DNA from: an uncultured Eubacteriales bacterium
GTDB taxonomy: Bacteria; Bacillota; Clostridia; Oscillospirales; Oscillospiraceae
Assembly (NCBI GenBank): GCA_900547405.1
Contig: URGL01000006.1
Coordinates: 14,608-78,607, forward strand
Length of the DNA: 64,000 nucleotides
Direction of reading: 5' to 3'
Of this stretch, positions 16,111 to 24,191 are shown in pieces. Positions within the stretch are counted from its first letter, which is position 1. Every line of letters begins with the position of its first letter. Both the position numbers and the translations under genes were made by a program. A model generated the notes under the pieces. It ran no database searches. It saw only the letters and a list, made by a program, of their open reading frames with translations, and was not told the DNA's origin.

Positions 16111-17124
16111 ATGAATTACAGTGAAGTGATGGCCGCTGCCCGGGGCAATATGGGCAAGTGCAAGGCCTGCCCTGTGTGCAATGGTCTGGCCTGCCGGAAC
16201 ACCGTGCCCGGTCCCGGTGCCAAAGGCGTAGGCGACACCGCCATTCGCAACTACGAGATGTGGCAGCGGATCCGGGTCAACATGGATACCCTCTGCCCTT
16301 ACGGCGAGGCGGACACCCGCTTCACCCTCTTCGGGCGGACCTTTGCGGCCCCCCTGTTTGCCGGTCCCGTAGGAGCGGTGACCATGCACTACAGCGACCT
16401 TTATAACGACCAGACCTACAACGCCGCCCTGGTCAGCGGCTGCGCCAAGGCCGGCATTGCCGCCTTCACCGGCGACGGTCTGGACGCCAACGTCATGGTC
16501 CAGGCCACCAAGGCCATCGGCGAGGTTTGCGGCCTGGGCGTGCCCACCGTGAAGCCCTGGAACCTGGAGCTCATTCAGGAAAAAATGGCCATGGTCAAGG
16601 CGTGCGGCGCTTTTGCCGTAGCCATGGACGTGGATGCCGCGGGGCTGCCCTTCCTGCGGGGCATGAATCCCCCGGCAGGAAGCAAAACCGTGGAGCAGCT
16701 GCGCCAGATCAAGGCCATTGCCGGGCTGCCCTTCATCGTCAAGGGCGTGATGACCGTCAAGGGCGCCCTCAAGTCCCTGGATGCCGGTGCCGATGCCATC
16801 CTGGTGTCCAATCACGGCGGCCGGGTGCTGGACGGCTGCCCCGCCACGGCAGAAGTCCTTCCGGAAATCGTAGAAGCCGTCGAAGGCCGGGTGCCGGTCC
16901 TGGTAGACGGGGGCATTCGCAGCGGCACGGATATCTTTCGGGCCCTGGCATTGGGTGCCCAGGCCGTGGTCATTGCCCGGCCCTATGTCTGCGCCGTCTA
17001 CGGCGGCGGCGCAGAGGGTGCCGTAGCCCTGACGGAGAAGCTGAGAAACGAGCTGGCCGACACCATGCAGATGTGCGGTGTCCACAGCCTGGCCGAAATC
17101 GACCGGAGCTGCGTGAGGATGTAA
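16111..17124 (+). CDS. FMN-dependent alpha-hydroxy-acid oxidising protein with N-terminal Cys cluster
   Basis: A 337-residue TIM-barrel flavoenzyme of the glycolate oxidase/lactate dehydrogenase group. Active-site features are VKGVMTVKGA (Lys that stabilises reduced FMN, about 210), SNHGGRVLDG (catalytic His, about 232), and VLVDGGIRSGTDIFRALALGA (FMN phosphate site, about 262). It oxidises a 2-hydroxy acid to a 2-oxo acid in the cytosol. Unusual is the N-terminal CKACPVCNGLAC (Cys at about 14, 17, 20 and 25), a ferredoxin-like spacing that could hold an iron-sulfur cluster. The ATG at 16111 follows AGAAAGGA; the longer frame has no ribosome site. A strong terminator follows 15 bp after the stop. 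It is a single-gene transcript, divergent from xpt. Confidence 0.9.
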   Translation: MNYSEVMAAARGNMGKCKACPVCNGLACRNTVPGPGAKGVGDTAIRNYEMWQRIRVNMDTLCPYGEADTRFTLFGRTFAAPLFAGPVGAVTMHYSDLYNDQTYNAALVSGCAKAGIAAFTGDGLDANVMVQATKAIGEVCGLGVPTVKPWNLELIQEKMAMVKACGAFAVAMDVDAAGLPFLRGMNPPAGSKTVEQLRQIKAIAGLPFIVKGVMTVKGALKSLDAGADAILVSNHGGRVLDGCPATAEVLPEIVEAVEGRVPVLVDGGIRSGTDIFRALALGAQAVVIARPYVCAVYGGGAEGAVALTEKLRNELADTMQMCGVHSLAEIDRSCVRM

Positions 17125-17139
17125 GCCTACATAGCGGCA

Positions 17140-17183
17140 CAGCCACCCCGTTCGATTCAGAATCGGGGTGGCTGGTTTTTTAT
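17140..17183 (+). terminator. Terminator of the alpha-hydroxy-acid oxidising gene
   Basis: An 11-bp stem CAGCCACCCCG / CGGGGTGGCTG with a 13-nt loop followed by GTTTTTTATT; a textbook intrinsic terminator. Confidence 0.92.
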
Positions 17184-17236
17184 TGTCTGCCAGGCAGTGC
17201 TGAAGTCGAGCAGCCCAGGACGGATGAGGGGGCAAA

Positions 17237-17358
17237 ACCCTCTCCTGGGAGAGGGTGGCAGGGCGAAGCCCTGACGGGTGTGGGGCAGTGCCGAGCCGGA
17301 CCTGGTACCGCCCCTCTTCCGGCCCCGGGGGGGCCACCTTCCCCCAGGGGAAGGCATC
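17237..17358. repeat. Intergenic palindromic repeat, copy 3
   Basis: The same order of modules as copy 2: CCCTCTCCTGGGAGAGGG, GGCAGGGCGAAGCCCTGACGG, GTGTGGGGCAG, a variable GC-rich middle and a CCTTCCCCCAGGGGAAGG end. It lies downstream of the PAP2 gene and so may end that transcript. Confidence 0.85.
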
Positions 17359-17375
17359 CTCCGGCGGGGGTTGGA

Positions 17376-18047
17376 TTACTTTTGAAGCTTCTTTTTCCAA
17401 TACGTATGGAATACAATTCCCTCCGCCAGCAGTCCCACAGGGATAGCTGCCATCACATCGATGAAGGAGTGCTGCTTGACCGCCATGGTGGAGAAGCTGA
17501 TGAGGACTGCGGCGAAGGCCACAAAGGCCTTCCAGCCCCTGCTTGCCTTTTTCTCCTTCAGCCAGCAGGAGGCAATGCCGATGGAGTAGGCCACATGGAG
17601 GCTGGGACAGACCCCGGTAGGCGTGTCGAAGGCATAGATAAAGGCCGCCACATGAGTGAAGAGATTGTTCCGCTCAAAGCTTGCGGGCCGCAGGTCCTGG
17701 TAGCTGGGGTAGAGGATATACACCACCATAGCCACGGCTTGGGTGATCATGATGAAGATCTGGAAATTCCTGAAGTTCTCCACATCGTACAGGAGAAAAT
17801 ACACCAGAGTGACTGCAGTCAGCAGGAACCAGAAGCAGTAGGGGATAAAAAAGAACTCGTTGAAGGGGATCCAATCGTCTACAACGCTGTGCATCAGGTG
17901 ACATTTTTCCACAGGAATGAGATTTTCTGTAAGGAAATAGAGAAGAAAATACACCAGCCAGCCCCCAAGGAGCTTCAGGTGGGAGAATTGGGGGTCATTC
18001 AGCTTGGAAAACCGGAAGTCCCGGTAATCAACCATTGGTTTCGTCAT
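17376..18047 (-). CDS. PAP2-superfamily membrane phosphatase-like protein
   Basis: A 223-residue protein with about six membrane segments. The phosphatase motifs are partly visible: GVCPSLHVAYSIGIA near residue 142 (PSxH) and SFSTMAVKQHSFIDVMAAIPVG near 186 (the SR..xxH..xD motif, here with Lys rather than Arg before QHSFID). The layout (short loop, PSLH, KQHSxxD) is that of inositol-phosphorylceramide-synthase-like PAP2 proteins in Clostridia, which dephosphorylate or exchange lipid head groups. It overlaps the acyltransferase gene upstream by 20 bp, so both probably act in membrane lipid metabolism. The downstream intergenic repeat may terminate the pair. Confidence 0.85.
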   Translation of the reverse strand: MTKPMVDYRDFRFSKLNDPQFSHLKLLGGWLVYFLLYFLTENLIPVEKCHLMHSVVDDWIPFNEFFFIPYCFWFLLTAVTLVYFLLYDVENFRNFQIFIMITQAVAMVVYILYPSYQDLRPASFERNNLFTHVAAFIYAFDTPTGVCPSLHVAYSIGIASCWLKEKKASRGWKAFVAFAAVLISFSTMAVKQHSFIDVMAAIPVGLLAEGIVFHTYWKKKLQK

Positions 18048-18804
18048 GAAGGATTGCCTCCGTAGAAAGATTGGTGCGGTAGTCCTTTTTGGGGATGTTG
18101 GGATAGGGCACCACGATATGCTCCGGCTGGCTGACGGCGATGGCCGTAATGGATTCCATCAGCTCCCGGCAGATGCGCCGACGCTCTTCGGCAATGGGCC
18201 TGGTGCTGTCATAGCGAATGGGCTTTCCAAAGAAGGCCTTGCGGAGCCTGGGTGCCAGATACATGGGCACGAAGCAGACCTCTTTGCCCGTCTTTTTGTA
18301 GTAGAGCTTGGCTACGTCAATAAAATTCTCCTGGAACGCGCAGAGGATCTGGTTGTAGCCCTTTTTGCACTCCGGGAAGATAATAATGTGGCTGCCCTCA
18401 CTCAGCTTCCGGATGGTGGCGCGGAAGGTAGCGATGACCCGGGTGTCGTGGTATACAGCAATGGTATCGCCGCAGCGCATGACGGCAGAAATCGGAAGGG
18501 CGATGATGTAGGACACCAGCCGGAACAAAGGATGCAGGAGGGCCGGTTTTTCGTCCCAGAAATCGTGATAGGTATAATCCGGAACCTCTTTGGCGTTCAT
18601 CATCTGTCCGGCACACCAGATAGACCGTTTTCCCGGGAAATAGAGCTCACTGAAGATGGGGCCATGGGCCTGGGAGTGGTTGCCCACCACAATGGCAGAC
18701 TCCTCCGGCAGATTCTCCAGCCCCTCGATGGTATACCGGGGGTAAAATATCCATACCAGCCGCCACACGATTTTATAAAAAAACCGTTCTGCCCATTGTT
18801 TCAC
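18028..18804 (-). CDS. Lysophospholipid acyltransferase family protein, atypical HX4D
   Basis: A 258-residue protein with an N-terminal membrane-associating region and the PlsC-type motif region VVGNHSQAHGP at about 36. In active acyltransferases this is NHxxxxD; here the position of Asp appears to be Gly. Later blocks include the IIIFPECKKGYNQ segment near 143 (equivalent to the FPEG motif, here with Cys for Gly) and CFVPMYLAPR. So the fold is recognisable but two hallmark residues differ; either a different substrate or altered chemistry is possible. GTG is chosen as start since AGGAGG lies 8 nt upstream. Coupled by overlap to the PAP2 gene, it is likely part of phospholipid or glycolipid remodelling at the inner membrane face. 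Confidence 0.8.
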   Translation of the reverse strand: MKQWAERFFYKIVWRLVWIFYPRYTIEGLENLPEESAIVVGNHSQAHGPIFSELYFPGKRSIWCAGQMMNAKEVPDYTYHDFWDEKPALLHPLFRLVSYIIALPISAVMRCGDTIAVYHDTRVIATFRATIRKLSEGSHIIIFPECKKGYNQILCAFQENFIDVAKLYYKKTGKEVCFVPMYLAPRLRKAFFGKPIRYDSTRPIAEERRRICRELMESITAIAVSQPEHIVVPYPNIPKKDYRTNLSTEAILHDETNG

Positions 18805-18895
18805 AGCCGATTCCTCCTCTTTCTTCCCATTATCGGTGCCATTTTAGCGTGAGAAGCTAAACTGTGAATAAACTGAAGAAATTTCCTCCCATTTG

Positions 18896-18925
18896 TTGAC
18901 GGTCCCCCAGCAAATGGGGTATAAT
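18896..18925 (+). promoter_or_regulatory. Promoter of the two-component operon
   Basis: TTGACG (18896-18901) and a perfect TATAAT (18920-18925) at 18-bp spacing, about 70 bp before the response-regulator start. Confidence 0.75.
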
Positions 18926-19002
18926 GACAACAGTTTCGTTTCGGTTTAGAATCATACCATATGCTTGGCGCAAAAGCAAGCTAAATCATGGAGGAACACA
19001 CC

Positions 19003-19677
19003 ATGTTTCATATTTTGGTCATAGATGACGACAAAAACACCCGACGGCTCATGCGGGCCGTGCTGGAGGGCGACGGCTATACCGTCACCACCGCCTGCGA
19101 CGGGGAAGAGGCCCTGTCCGTCATGGACCGGGAGCACATCGACCTGGCCGTACTGGACATCATGATGCCCCGGATGGACGGATACGAGTTCACCAAGACC
19201 CTGCGCTCCGCCAACAATGAGCTGCCCATTCTGATGGTATCCGCCAAGCAGCTCTCCGAGGACCGAAAAAAAGGCTTCCTGGTAGGCACCGACGACTACA
19301 TGACCAAGCCCGTGGACACCGACGAAATGCTGCTGCGGATCAAGGCCCTGCTTCGCCGGGCAAAAATCGTCAGCGAGCGGAAAATCGTGGTGGGGGATGT
19401 GGTGCTGGACTACGACTCTCTCACCGTCTCCCGGGGAAGCGAGCATCAGGAGCTGCCCCAAAAGGAATTTCTCCTGCTCTACAAGCTCCTGTCCTATCCC
19501 GGCAAGATCTTCACCCGCATCCAGCTCATGGATGAGATCTGGGGCATGGACTCCGATACGGGCTGGGAGACCGTCACCGTCCACATCGGACGGCTGCGCA
19601 AGCGCTTTGAATCCTGGCCGGAGTTCGAGATCATCTCCGTCCGGGGTCTGGGCTACAAGGCGGTGAAGAAGGTATGA
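19003..19677 (+). CDS. OmpR-type response regulator
   Basis: A 224-residue regulator. The receiver domain (1-117) has the acidic pair in VIDDDKNTRR, the phospho-acceptor Asp in LAVLDIMMPRMDG (about 51) and the Lys in DDYMTKPVD (about 101). The C-terminal winged-helix domain (about 125-224) ends with TVTVHIGRLRKRFE and VRGLGYKAVKK, typical of OmpR/PhoB. The ATG at 19003 is chosen because GGAGG is 8 nt upstream; an ATG five codons earlier lacks a site. It overlaps the histidine kinase by 4 bp (ATGA). Such systems control envelope or stress genes; the signal here is unknown. Confidence 0.95.
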   Translation: MFHILVIDDDKNTRRLMRAVLEGDGYTVTTACDGEEALSVMDREHIDLAVLDIMMPRMDGYEFTKTLRSANNELPILMVSAKQLSEDRKKGFLVGTDDYMTKPVDTDEMLLRIKALLRRAKIVSERKIVVGDVVLDYDSLTVSRGSEHQELPQKEFLLLYKLLSYPGKIFTRIQLMDEIWGMDSDTGWETVTVHIGRLRKRFESWPEFEIISVRGLGYKAVKKV

Positions 19678-20732
19678 AGCGGAAAAACAAGGGCCGCATG
19701 ACCCTGACCCTGCTGCTGTCCGCCAGCGTATTTGTGGTGACTCTGGTCACCCTGCTGATCATCGGTCTGGTGCTGCTGGTGATCGAGCATATGGGATTGC
19801 TGGCTCAGTGGATGGAGAACGCCAGCATTCTGAGCTTTTTCGCCATCATCGCCGCCAGCAGTCTGGCCGGCGGCACCCTGCTTGCCCTGCTGCTGGGCAC
19901 CTTTCCCCTGCGGTCTATCAACCAGATGACAGCAGGGCTCCACTCCCTGGCCTCCGGAGACTATAAGGCCCGGATCCTGCCGGGAAAGATTTTAAGCTCC
20001 ATCCCCCCGGTCCGGGACATGATCGACAGCTTCAATACCACCGCCGCTGAGCTGGAGGGTACCGAGGTCCTCCGCTCCGACTTTATCAACAACTTCTCCC
20101 ACGAGTTCAAAACCCCCATTGTCTCTATTGCCGGGTTTGCCAGCCTCTTAAAGCAGGGCAACCTGGACCCCAAGGAGCAGGCAGAGTACCTGGACATTAT
20201 CGAAAGCGAAAGCAAACGCCTGAGCCTGATGGCCACCAATGTGCTGAACCTGACCAAGGTGGAAAACCAGGCCATTCTGACGGATGTGGCCACCTTCAAT
20301 GTATCCGAGCAGCTGCGGACCTGTGTGCTGCTGCTGGAGCGGAAATGGGAAACGAAGGGTCTGGATATGAACCTGGAGCTGGAAGAGCACACCATCACCG
20401 GCAGCCCGGAGCTATTGAAGCAGGTTTGGGTGAACCTTTTAGACAATGCCATCAAGTTCTCTCCCGAGGGTCAGACCGTAGAAATCTCCGCCAAGGAGGA
20501 AGGGTCCACTCTGGCCGTGTCGATCAGCAACACCGGCTCCTACATTCCCCAAGAGCAGCAGACCGCCGTCTTCCGCAAATTCTACCAGGCGGACCGCTCC
20601 CACAACACCGAGGGCAACGGCATCGGCCTGGCCGTGGTCAAGCGGGTGGTAGAGCTCCACGGCGGCTCCATCCAGCTGGAAAGCAACCCGGCATTTACAA
20701 AGTTCACTGTGATATTACCGAAAAATAAGTAA
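19674..20732 (+). CDS. Sensor histidine kinase with HAMP domain
   Basis: A 352-residue membrane kinase. Two transmembrane helices (about 10-40 and 58-78) enclose a very short extracytoplasmic loop, followed by a HAMP linker to about 135. The H-box NNFSHEFKTPIVSI is near 141, the N-box LLDNAIKFSPEG near 256 and the G-boxes QADRSHNTEGNGIGLAVVKR near 305-320. The tiny sensor loop suggests sensing within the membrane, as in intramembrane-sensing kinases for cell-wall antibiotics. It is co-translated with the response regulator through an ATGA overlap. An intrinsic terminator follows at once. Confidence 0.95.
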   Translation: MKRKNKGRMTLTLLLSASVFVVTLVTLLIIGLVLLVIEHMGLLAQWMENASILSFFAIIAASSLAGGTLLALLLGTFPLRSINQMTAGLHSLASGDYKARILPGKILSSIPPVRDMIDSFNTTAAELEGTEVLRSDFINNFSHEFKTPIVSIAGFASLLKQGNLDPKEQAEYLDIIESESKRLSLMATNVLNLTKVENQAILTDVATFNVSEQLRTCVLLLERKWETKGLDMNLELEEHTITGSPELLKQVWVNLLDNAIKFSPEGQTVEISAKEEGSTLAVSISNTGSYIPQEQQTAVFRKFYQADRSHNTEGNGIGLAVVKRVVELHGGSIQLESNPAFTKFTVILPKNK

Positions 20733-20738
20733 ATTTGG

Positions 20739-20770
20739 GGCTCTTTCCGGTTGGAAAGAGCCGTTTTTTT
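20739..20770 (+). terminator. Terminator of the two-component operon
   Basis: A 10-bp perfect stem GGCTCTTTCC / GGAAAGAGCC with a GGTT loop followed by seven T residues after one G. Confidence 0.95.
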
Positions 20771-20934
20771 GTGAATAATGGCCGATTTGGGCATTTTTAT
20801 CAGAACAAGCCCCTTCTTCCCTCCATTTTTCTCCATGGGAATTTGAGGAGAGATGCTTCTATCGGTTGAAATTTACCGAAAAAGGTGATACCATATTCCC
20901 GCATGAAATTCTAGAAACAGAAGAAGGAGATTCT

Positions 20935-21345
20935 ATGCAGAAAAAGAAGCTTTCCAATGGCGCCATCAAATTTTTGGTCGCCTATCTGGTCGCGCTGGCC
21001 ATGATCCTGGGTATTCGCCTGATTCCCGCCTCCGCTTCCACCGAAGCCCCCGCCGCGGGCGCTTATACCCCCGGCACCTACTTCGCCACCGGCACCGGTT
21101 TTGGCGGCAATGTCACCGCCATCTTAACCGTCGGCCCCAGCGGCAGCATTGACGAAGTGGAGCTGAATGGTCCCGATGAGACCCCCGCCCTGGGCGGTCA
21201 GGCTCTGCCCACCCTGCGGGAGCAGGTGCTCTCTGCCCAGAGTGCCGAAATCGACGGTGTCTCCGGCGCGTCTCTGACCTCCAATGCCGTGAAGGACGCC
21301 GTGTCCCAGGCTCTGGCACAGGCCTCCGGCTCCGGGAAGGCTTGA
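20935..21345 (+). CDS. Small membrane-anchored FMN-binding domain protein
   Basis: A 136-residue protein: an N-terminal signal anchor (about 10-32), an Ala/Pro-rich linker, and one FMN_bind domain from about 43. The domain ends with DGVSGASLTSNAVKDAV, matching the D(G)xSGATxT/S flavinylation motif in which a Thr or Ser is linked to FMN by ApbE. Such proteins carry covalent flavin on the outer face of the membrane for electron transfer, as in RnfG/NqrC and extracellular electron-transfer chains. Here the acceptor position reads S-L-T rather than A-T, so flavinylation is likely but not certain. The ATG follows AAGGAG at 8 nt. No apbE is in the window. A terminator follows. Confidence 0.8.
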   Translation: MQKKKLSNGAIKFLVAYLVALAMILGIRLIPASASTEAPAAGAYTPGTYFATGTGFGGNVTAILTVGPSGSIDEVELNGPDETPALGGQALPTLREQVLSAQSAEIDGVSGASLTSNAVKDAVSQALAQASGSGKA

Positions 21346-21386
21346 GGGCATCAACGCTGCTGCCAACTGCGGCTAAAAAATGTTTT

Positions 21387-21422
21387 CACCGGTTTCCTTC
21401 TCGGGAAACCGGTGGTTTTCTT
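21387..21422 (+). terminator. Terminator of the FMN-binding protein gene
   Basis: Stem CACCGGTTTCC / GGAAACCGGTG with a 6-nt loop followed by GTTTTCTT. Confidence 0.88.
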
Positions 21423-21427
21423 GATAC

Positions 21428-21461
21428 AAAAAGGGACCGGCACAAACCGGTCCCTTTTTTA
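21428..21461. terminator. Bidirectional terminator
   Basis: AAAAAGGGACCGG / CCGGTCCCTTTTTT around a 6-nt loop, with A and T tracts on both sides. It ends the DUF805 gene from the right and backs up the terminator of the FMN-binding gene from the left. Confidence 0.9.
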
Positions 21462-21470
21462 CGTTCAGAA

Positions 21471-21956
21471 TCATCCCGGATACTTGGGGCTCTCTCCCCA
21501 GGCGTTGGCGTGGGGCTCACTGTCCTTGCAGAAGTAATACAGCAGGATGATCTGCCCCGCCACGGGAAGCAGGTTCCACAGGTAATAAACCCAGCTCTTG
21601 CCGATGTCGTGAAGCCGCCGAATGGAAACGGCCAGGCCGGGTAGGAAGGTGGCCAGGGACCAGAAGCTGGTGAGCATGCTGTCCCGCAGCACCAGATTCA
21701 CCAGCCCAGAGCAGACCCACAGGGCCAGCTGGGCTCCCCAGAACTCACTGCGGCGGGAGCGGCCTTCAAAATCCACATAGCGGGTAAAGAACAGCCGGAC
21801 CGCCTCTCCCAATGTCACCGGGGGCAGCTCAGTGGTGCCGTGGGAATGGTCACAGGGGGCATTGACCTTGCTTTCGCTGCGCTCAACCTTTGCACCGCAG
21901 GAGCGGCAGTATTTTTCGTTGTCATTCAGCAGATTGCCGCACTTGGGACAGAACAT
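21471..21956 (-). CDS. Zinc-ribbon plus DUF805 membrane protein
   Basis: A 161-residue protein. The N-terminus is a zinc ribbon with CPKCGN (about 3-6) and CRSCGA (about 17-20). From about 50 a DUF805 domain follows, recognised by RSRRSEFWGAQL, four hydrophobic segments and the hallmark VSIRRLHDIGKSWVY near 111. DUF805 proteins are small inner-membrane proteins of unknown function. The ATG has AAGGAG at 8 nt. It lies 12 bp downstream of the phosphoribosyltransferase gene and may share its transcript, which then ends at the bidirectional terminator. Confidence 0.88.
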   Translation of the reverse strand: MFCPKCGNLLNDNEKYCRSCGAKVERSESKVNAPCDHSHGTTELPPVTLGEAVRLFFTRYVDFEGRSRRSEFWGAQLALWVCSGLVNLVLRDSMLTSFWSLATFLPGLAVSIRRLHDIGKSWVYYLWNLLPVAGQIILLYYFCKDSEPHANAWGESPKYPG

Positions 21957-21968
21957 AGGCGTTTCTCC

Positions 21969-22520
21969 TTACTTTTCAGTGCCGTCGGCGTTGAACAGGG
22001 GCAGGGGCTCCAGGTAGATGATGTCCTTCCGGTCCTTGGCATCGCCCTCAGCCAGGATGGCCATCCGGCCGCAGATAATGCCGCCAGCCTTCTCTACCAG
22101 GGCTTCCAGAGCCTTCAGGCTCTCGCCGGTGGAGATCACATCGTCCAGAATAAGGACCCGCTTGCCTTTGATGAGCTTGGCATCCTGGCCGTCCAGGTAC
22201 AGGTGCTGCTCCTTGTCGGTGGTGATGGAGCGGACGGCCACGCCGAAGGTATCCCGCATGTACAGCTTCGGTCCCTTCCGGGCCACAAAATACTTTTTGT
22301 CACCGGCCTGACGGGCCATCTCGTGGGCCAGAGGGATGCCCTTGGCCTCAGCGGTGATGATGTAGTCATACTCCGGTGCCTTTTTCAGCAGCTCCCGCGC
22401 ACAGGCCACGGTCAGCTCCTGATCGCCAAAGATGATAAAGCCGGCAATGGACAGATTGTCATTCACCGGACAGATGGGCAGATCCCGCTCCAGCCCGGCA
22501 ACACGCATACGATAGTACAT
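21969..22520 (-). CDS. Adenine-phosphoribosyltransferase-like protein
   Basis: A 183-residue type I phosphoribosyltransferase. The PRPP loop VLILDDVISTGESLKALE is at about 123-140, with the DYIITAEAKGIPLAHEMAR block near 51 resembling the GxEARG region of Apt. The YLDGQDAKLIKGKRV segment before the loop is the usual flexible hood. It would transfer ribose-5-phosphate from PRPP to a purine base in the cytosol. Length and layout fit Apt, but the E-A-K in place of E-A-R and the N-terminus are divergent, so the base specificity is open. AAGGAG stands 10 nt before the ATG. Confidence 0.85.
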   Translation of the reverse strand: MYYRMRVAGLERDLPICPVNDNLSIAGFIIFGDQELTVACARELLKKAPEYDYIITAEAKGIPLAHEMARQAGDKKYFVARKGPKLYMRDTFGVAVRSITTDKEQHLYLDGQDAKLIKGKRVLILDDVISTGESLKALEALVEKAGGIICGRMAILAEGDAKDRKDIIYLEPLPLFNADGTEK

Positions 22521-22593
22521 GGAAGATACACTCCTTGTCTATAATAGATAACTTGATTATACCGATTTACACAGAAAAGGTCAATAGGGTAAG

Positions 22594-22623
22594 AAAAAAA
22601 GCCCTCCTGTGCCGGAAGGCTTT
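22594..22623 (-). terminator. Terminator of the cation/proton antiporter gene
   Basis: On the minus strand AAAGCCTTCC / GGAGGGCTTT with a short loop and one mismatch is followed by a run of T (TTTTTTTC). Beside it, 22629-22648, is CCTTCCCC / GGGGAAGG, a fragment of the intergenic repeat family. Confidence 0.8.
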
Positions 22624-22656
22624 CTTTCGCCTTCCCCTACGGGGAAGGTAGGGAAT

Positions 22657-23940
22657 TTACCGCTTCAGCTCTTCCGGCATAACGCCACGGTTGGAGATGG
22701 TCTTGGGGGTGATCTCTCCGGCGTCGGTCAGGGCGATCTTGGTCAGGATCGGTCCAACCAACTCGTAGATCAGAACGGAGAACAGGACGATGTTGCGGAT
22801 GATGGCTCCCTCGGCGCCAAAGTCCGCGGCCACAGTGGCAGACATACCCAGGGCCACACCGGCCTGAGGGAGCAGCGTGATGCCCAGATACTTGCAGACC
22901 TGATGGGGGCACTTCATGAACCGGGAACTCACGCTGGCACCGGTGATCTTGCCGGCGGAACGCATCAGGATATACACCAGGCCAATGCCCACAACGGCGG
23001 CGCTGGCAAAGACCCGCAGGTCCAGCTCCGCGCCGGAGAGGACGAAGAAGAGGACATACACAGGGCCGGTCCAGCGGTCTACCCGGTACATGATCTCCTC
23101 GGAGAAGTCGCACAGGTTGCAGAAGATGGTGCCGCACATCATGCACACCAGCAGCGGAGAAAATCCGATGGACACACCGTTGGAGAAGTCCAGTTCTACC
23201 TTAGAGAAGGCAGTGCACAGGAAGACAAAGGCCACAGCCAGACTCAAACGCTTGGACCGGGAGTTGAAGAACTTCTCCACCACGCTGAACACCCAGCCCA
23301 GGGCAGCGCCCAGGACCAGAGATGCCAGGATCTCAATGGTCGGATTGACGAGCAGAGACACCATATTCACGGTGCCGGAGATCAACGCCTTGGCAATACC
23401 GGAGGACACGGCAAAGACAATGAGGCCAACGGCATCGTCCAGGGCAACAATAGGAAGCAGGATGTCCGTCAGGGGGCCCTTTGCCTTATACTGATTGATG
23501 ACCATAACGGTAGCGGCGGGGGCGGTTGCGGTGGCAATGGCACCCAACATGATGCAGGTGGAAACCGGCAGGGTATCCCCCAGGAACAGGTGGAGAAGCA
23601 GCAAGCCCAGGTCCACAAAAATCGTGGCGGCCAAAGCCTGGAAGATGGCAACCACCGTGGCCTGTTTACCGATGTGCTTCAGCTGCTCCAGCCGGAACTC
23701 AGGTCCGATAGAGAAGGCGATGAAGCCCAGGGAAATATCACTGATGAGTCCCAGCTTATCCACAAACTCATAGGAGGGCAGACCCAGATGGGGAATGCCC
23801 AGAGCACCCAGGCCCAAGGGCCCGATCAGCAGGCCCGCCACCAGATAGCTGGTGACGTCAGGCAGGTTGAACCGGGAGGTCAGGCGGGACAAAAACAGCC
23901 CAGCAAACATAGCCAGACCAATGGCGAGCAAGTATTCCAT
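22657..23940 (-). CDS. CPA2-type cation:proton antiporter
   Basis: A 427-residue transporter with about 12 helices. Family features are YLVAGLLIGPLGLG near residue 35, SDISLGFIAFSIGPEFRL near 67-85, the discontinuous-helix residues in GAIATATAPAATVMVI near 132 and VALDDAVGLIVFAV near 166 (the ion-binding Asp-Asp pair of CPA2 is represented by DD here). No RCK/TrkA domain is present at the C-terminus, unlike KefB/C. It probably exchanges Na+ or K+ for H+ across the membrane. The ATG has AGAGG at 8 nt; the transcript ends in the terminator just downstream. Confidence 0.92.
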   Translation of the reverse strand: MEYLLAIGLAMFAGLFLSRLTSRFNLPDVTSYLVAGLLIGPLGLGALGIPHLGLPSYEFVDKLGLISDISLGFIAFSIGPEFRLEQLKHIGKQATVVAIFQALAATIFVDLGLLLLHLFLGDTLPVSTCIMLGAIATATAPAATVMVINQYKAKGPLTDILLPIVALDDAVGLIVFAVSSGIAKALISGTVNMVSLLVNPTIEILASLVLGAALGWVFSVVEKFFNSRSKRLSLAVAFVFLCTAFSKVELDFSNGVSIGFSPLLVCMMCGTIFCNLCDFSEEIMYRVDRWTGPVYVLFFVLSGAELDLRVFASAAVVGIGLVYILMRSAGKITGASVSSRFMKCPHQVCKYLGITLLPQAGVALGMSATVAADFGAEGAIIRNIVLFSVLIYELVGPILTKIALTDAGEITPKTISNRGVMPEELKR

Positions 23941-24125
23941 ATAGAATGCCTCTTTTCATAATTTCTTCGTTTAGAACGCAGTTATTATATCACCCATTGA
24001 TTTGGATGCAAGAGCCTGTATTTCACAAGAATTCAGCGTTTTCGACAATCGCAATTGTCTATTTTTATAGAAAATGACGAATTGTTATTTTTCTGTCTGC
24101 ATCATGACGCTTTTCTCCTTTTCTC

Positions 24126-24154
24126 TTGAAATGTGCCCTAGGGCTGATTATAAT
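24126..24154 (+). promoter_or_regulatory. Promoter of the mscS-like gene
   Basis: TTGAAA (24126-24131), 17-bp spacer, perfect TATAAT (24149-24154), 37 bp before the start codon. Confidence 0.85.
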
Positions 24155-24191
24155 ATACAGGTAGATTTTTTGCCAGACTGGGAGGTATCCT

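Noticed and set aside
16527..18065. 512-codon plus-strand frame over the alpha-hydroxy-acid gene and PAP2 gene
   Set aside because: Out of frame in the first gene and antisense in the second; spans a terminator and a repeat.
22609..23961. 450-codon plus-strand frame opposite the antiporter
   Set aside because: Antisense to a clear membrane transporter and of unnatural composition.
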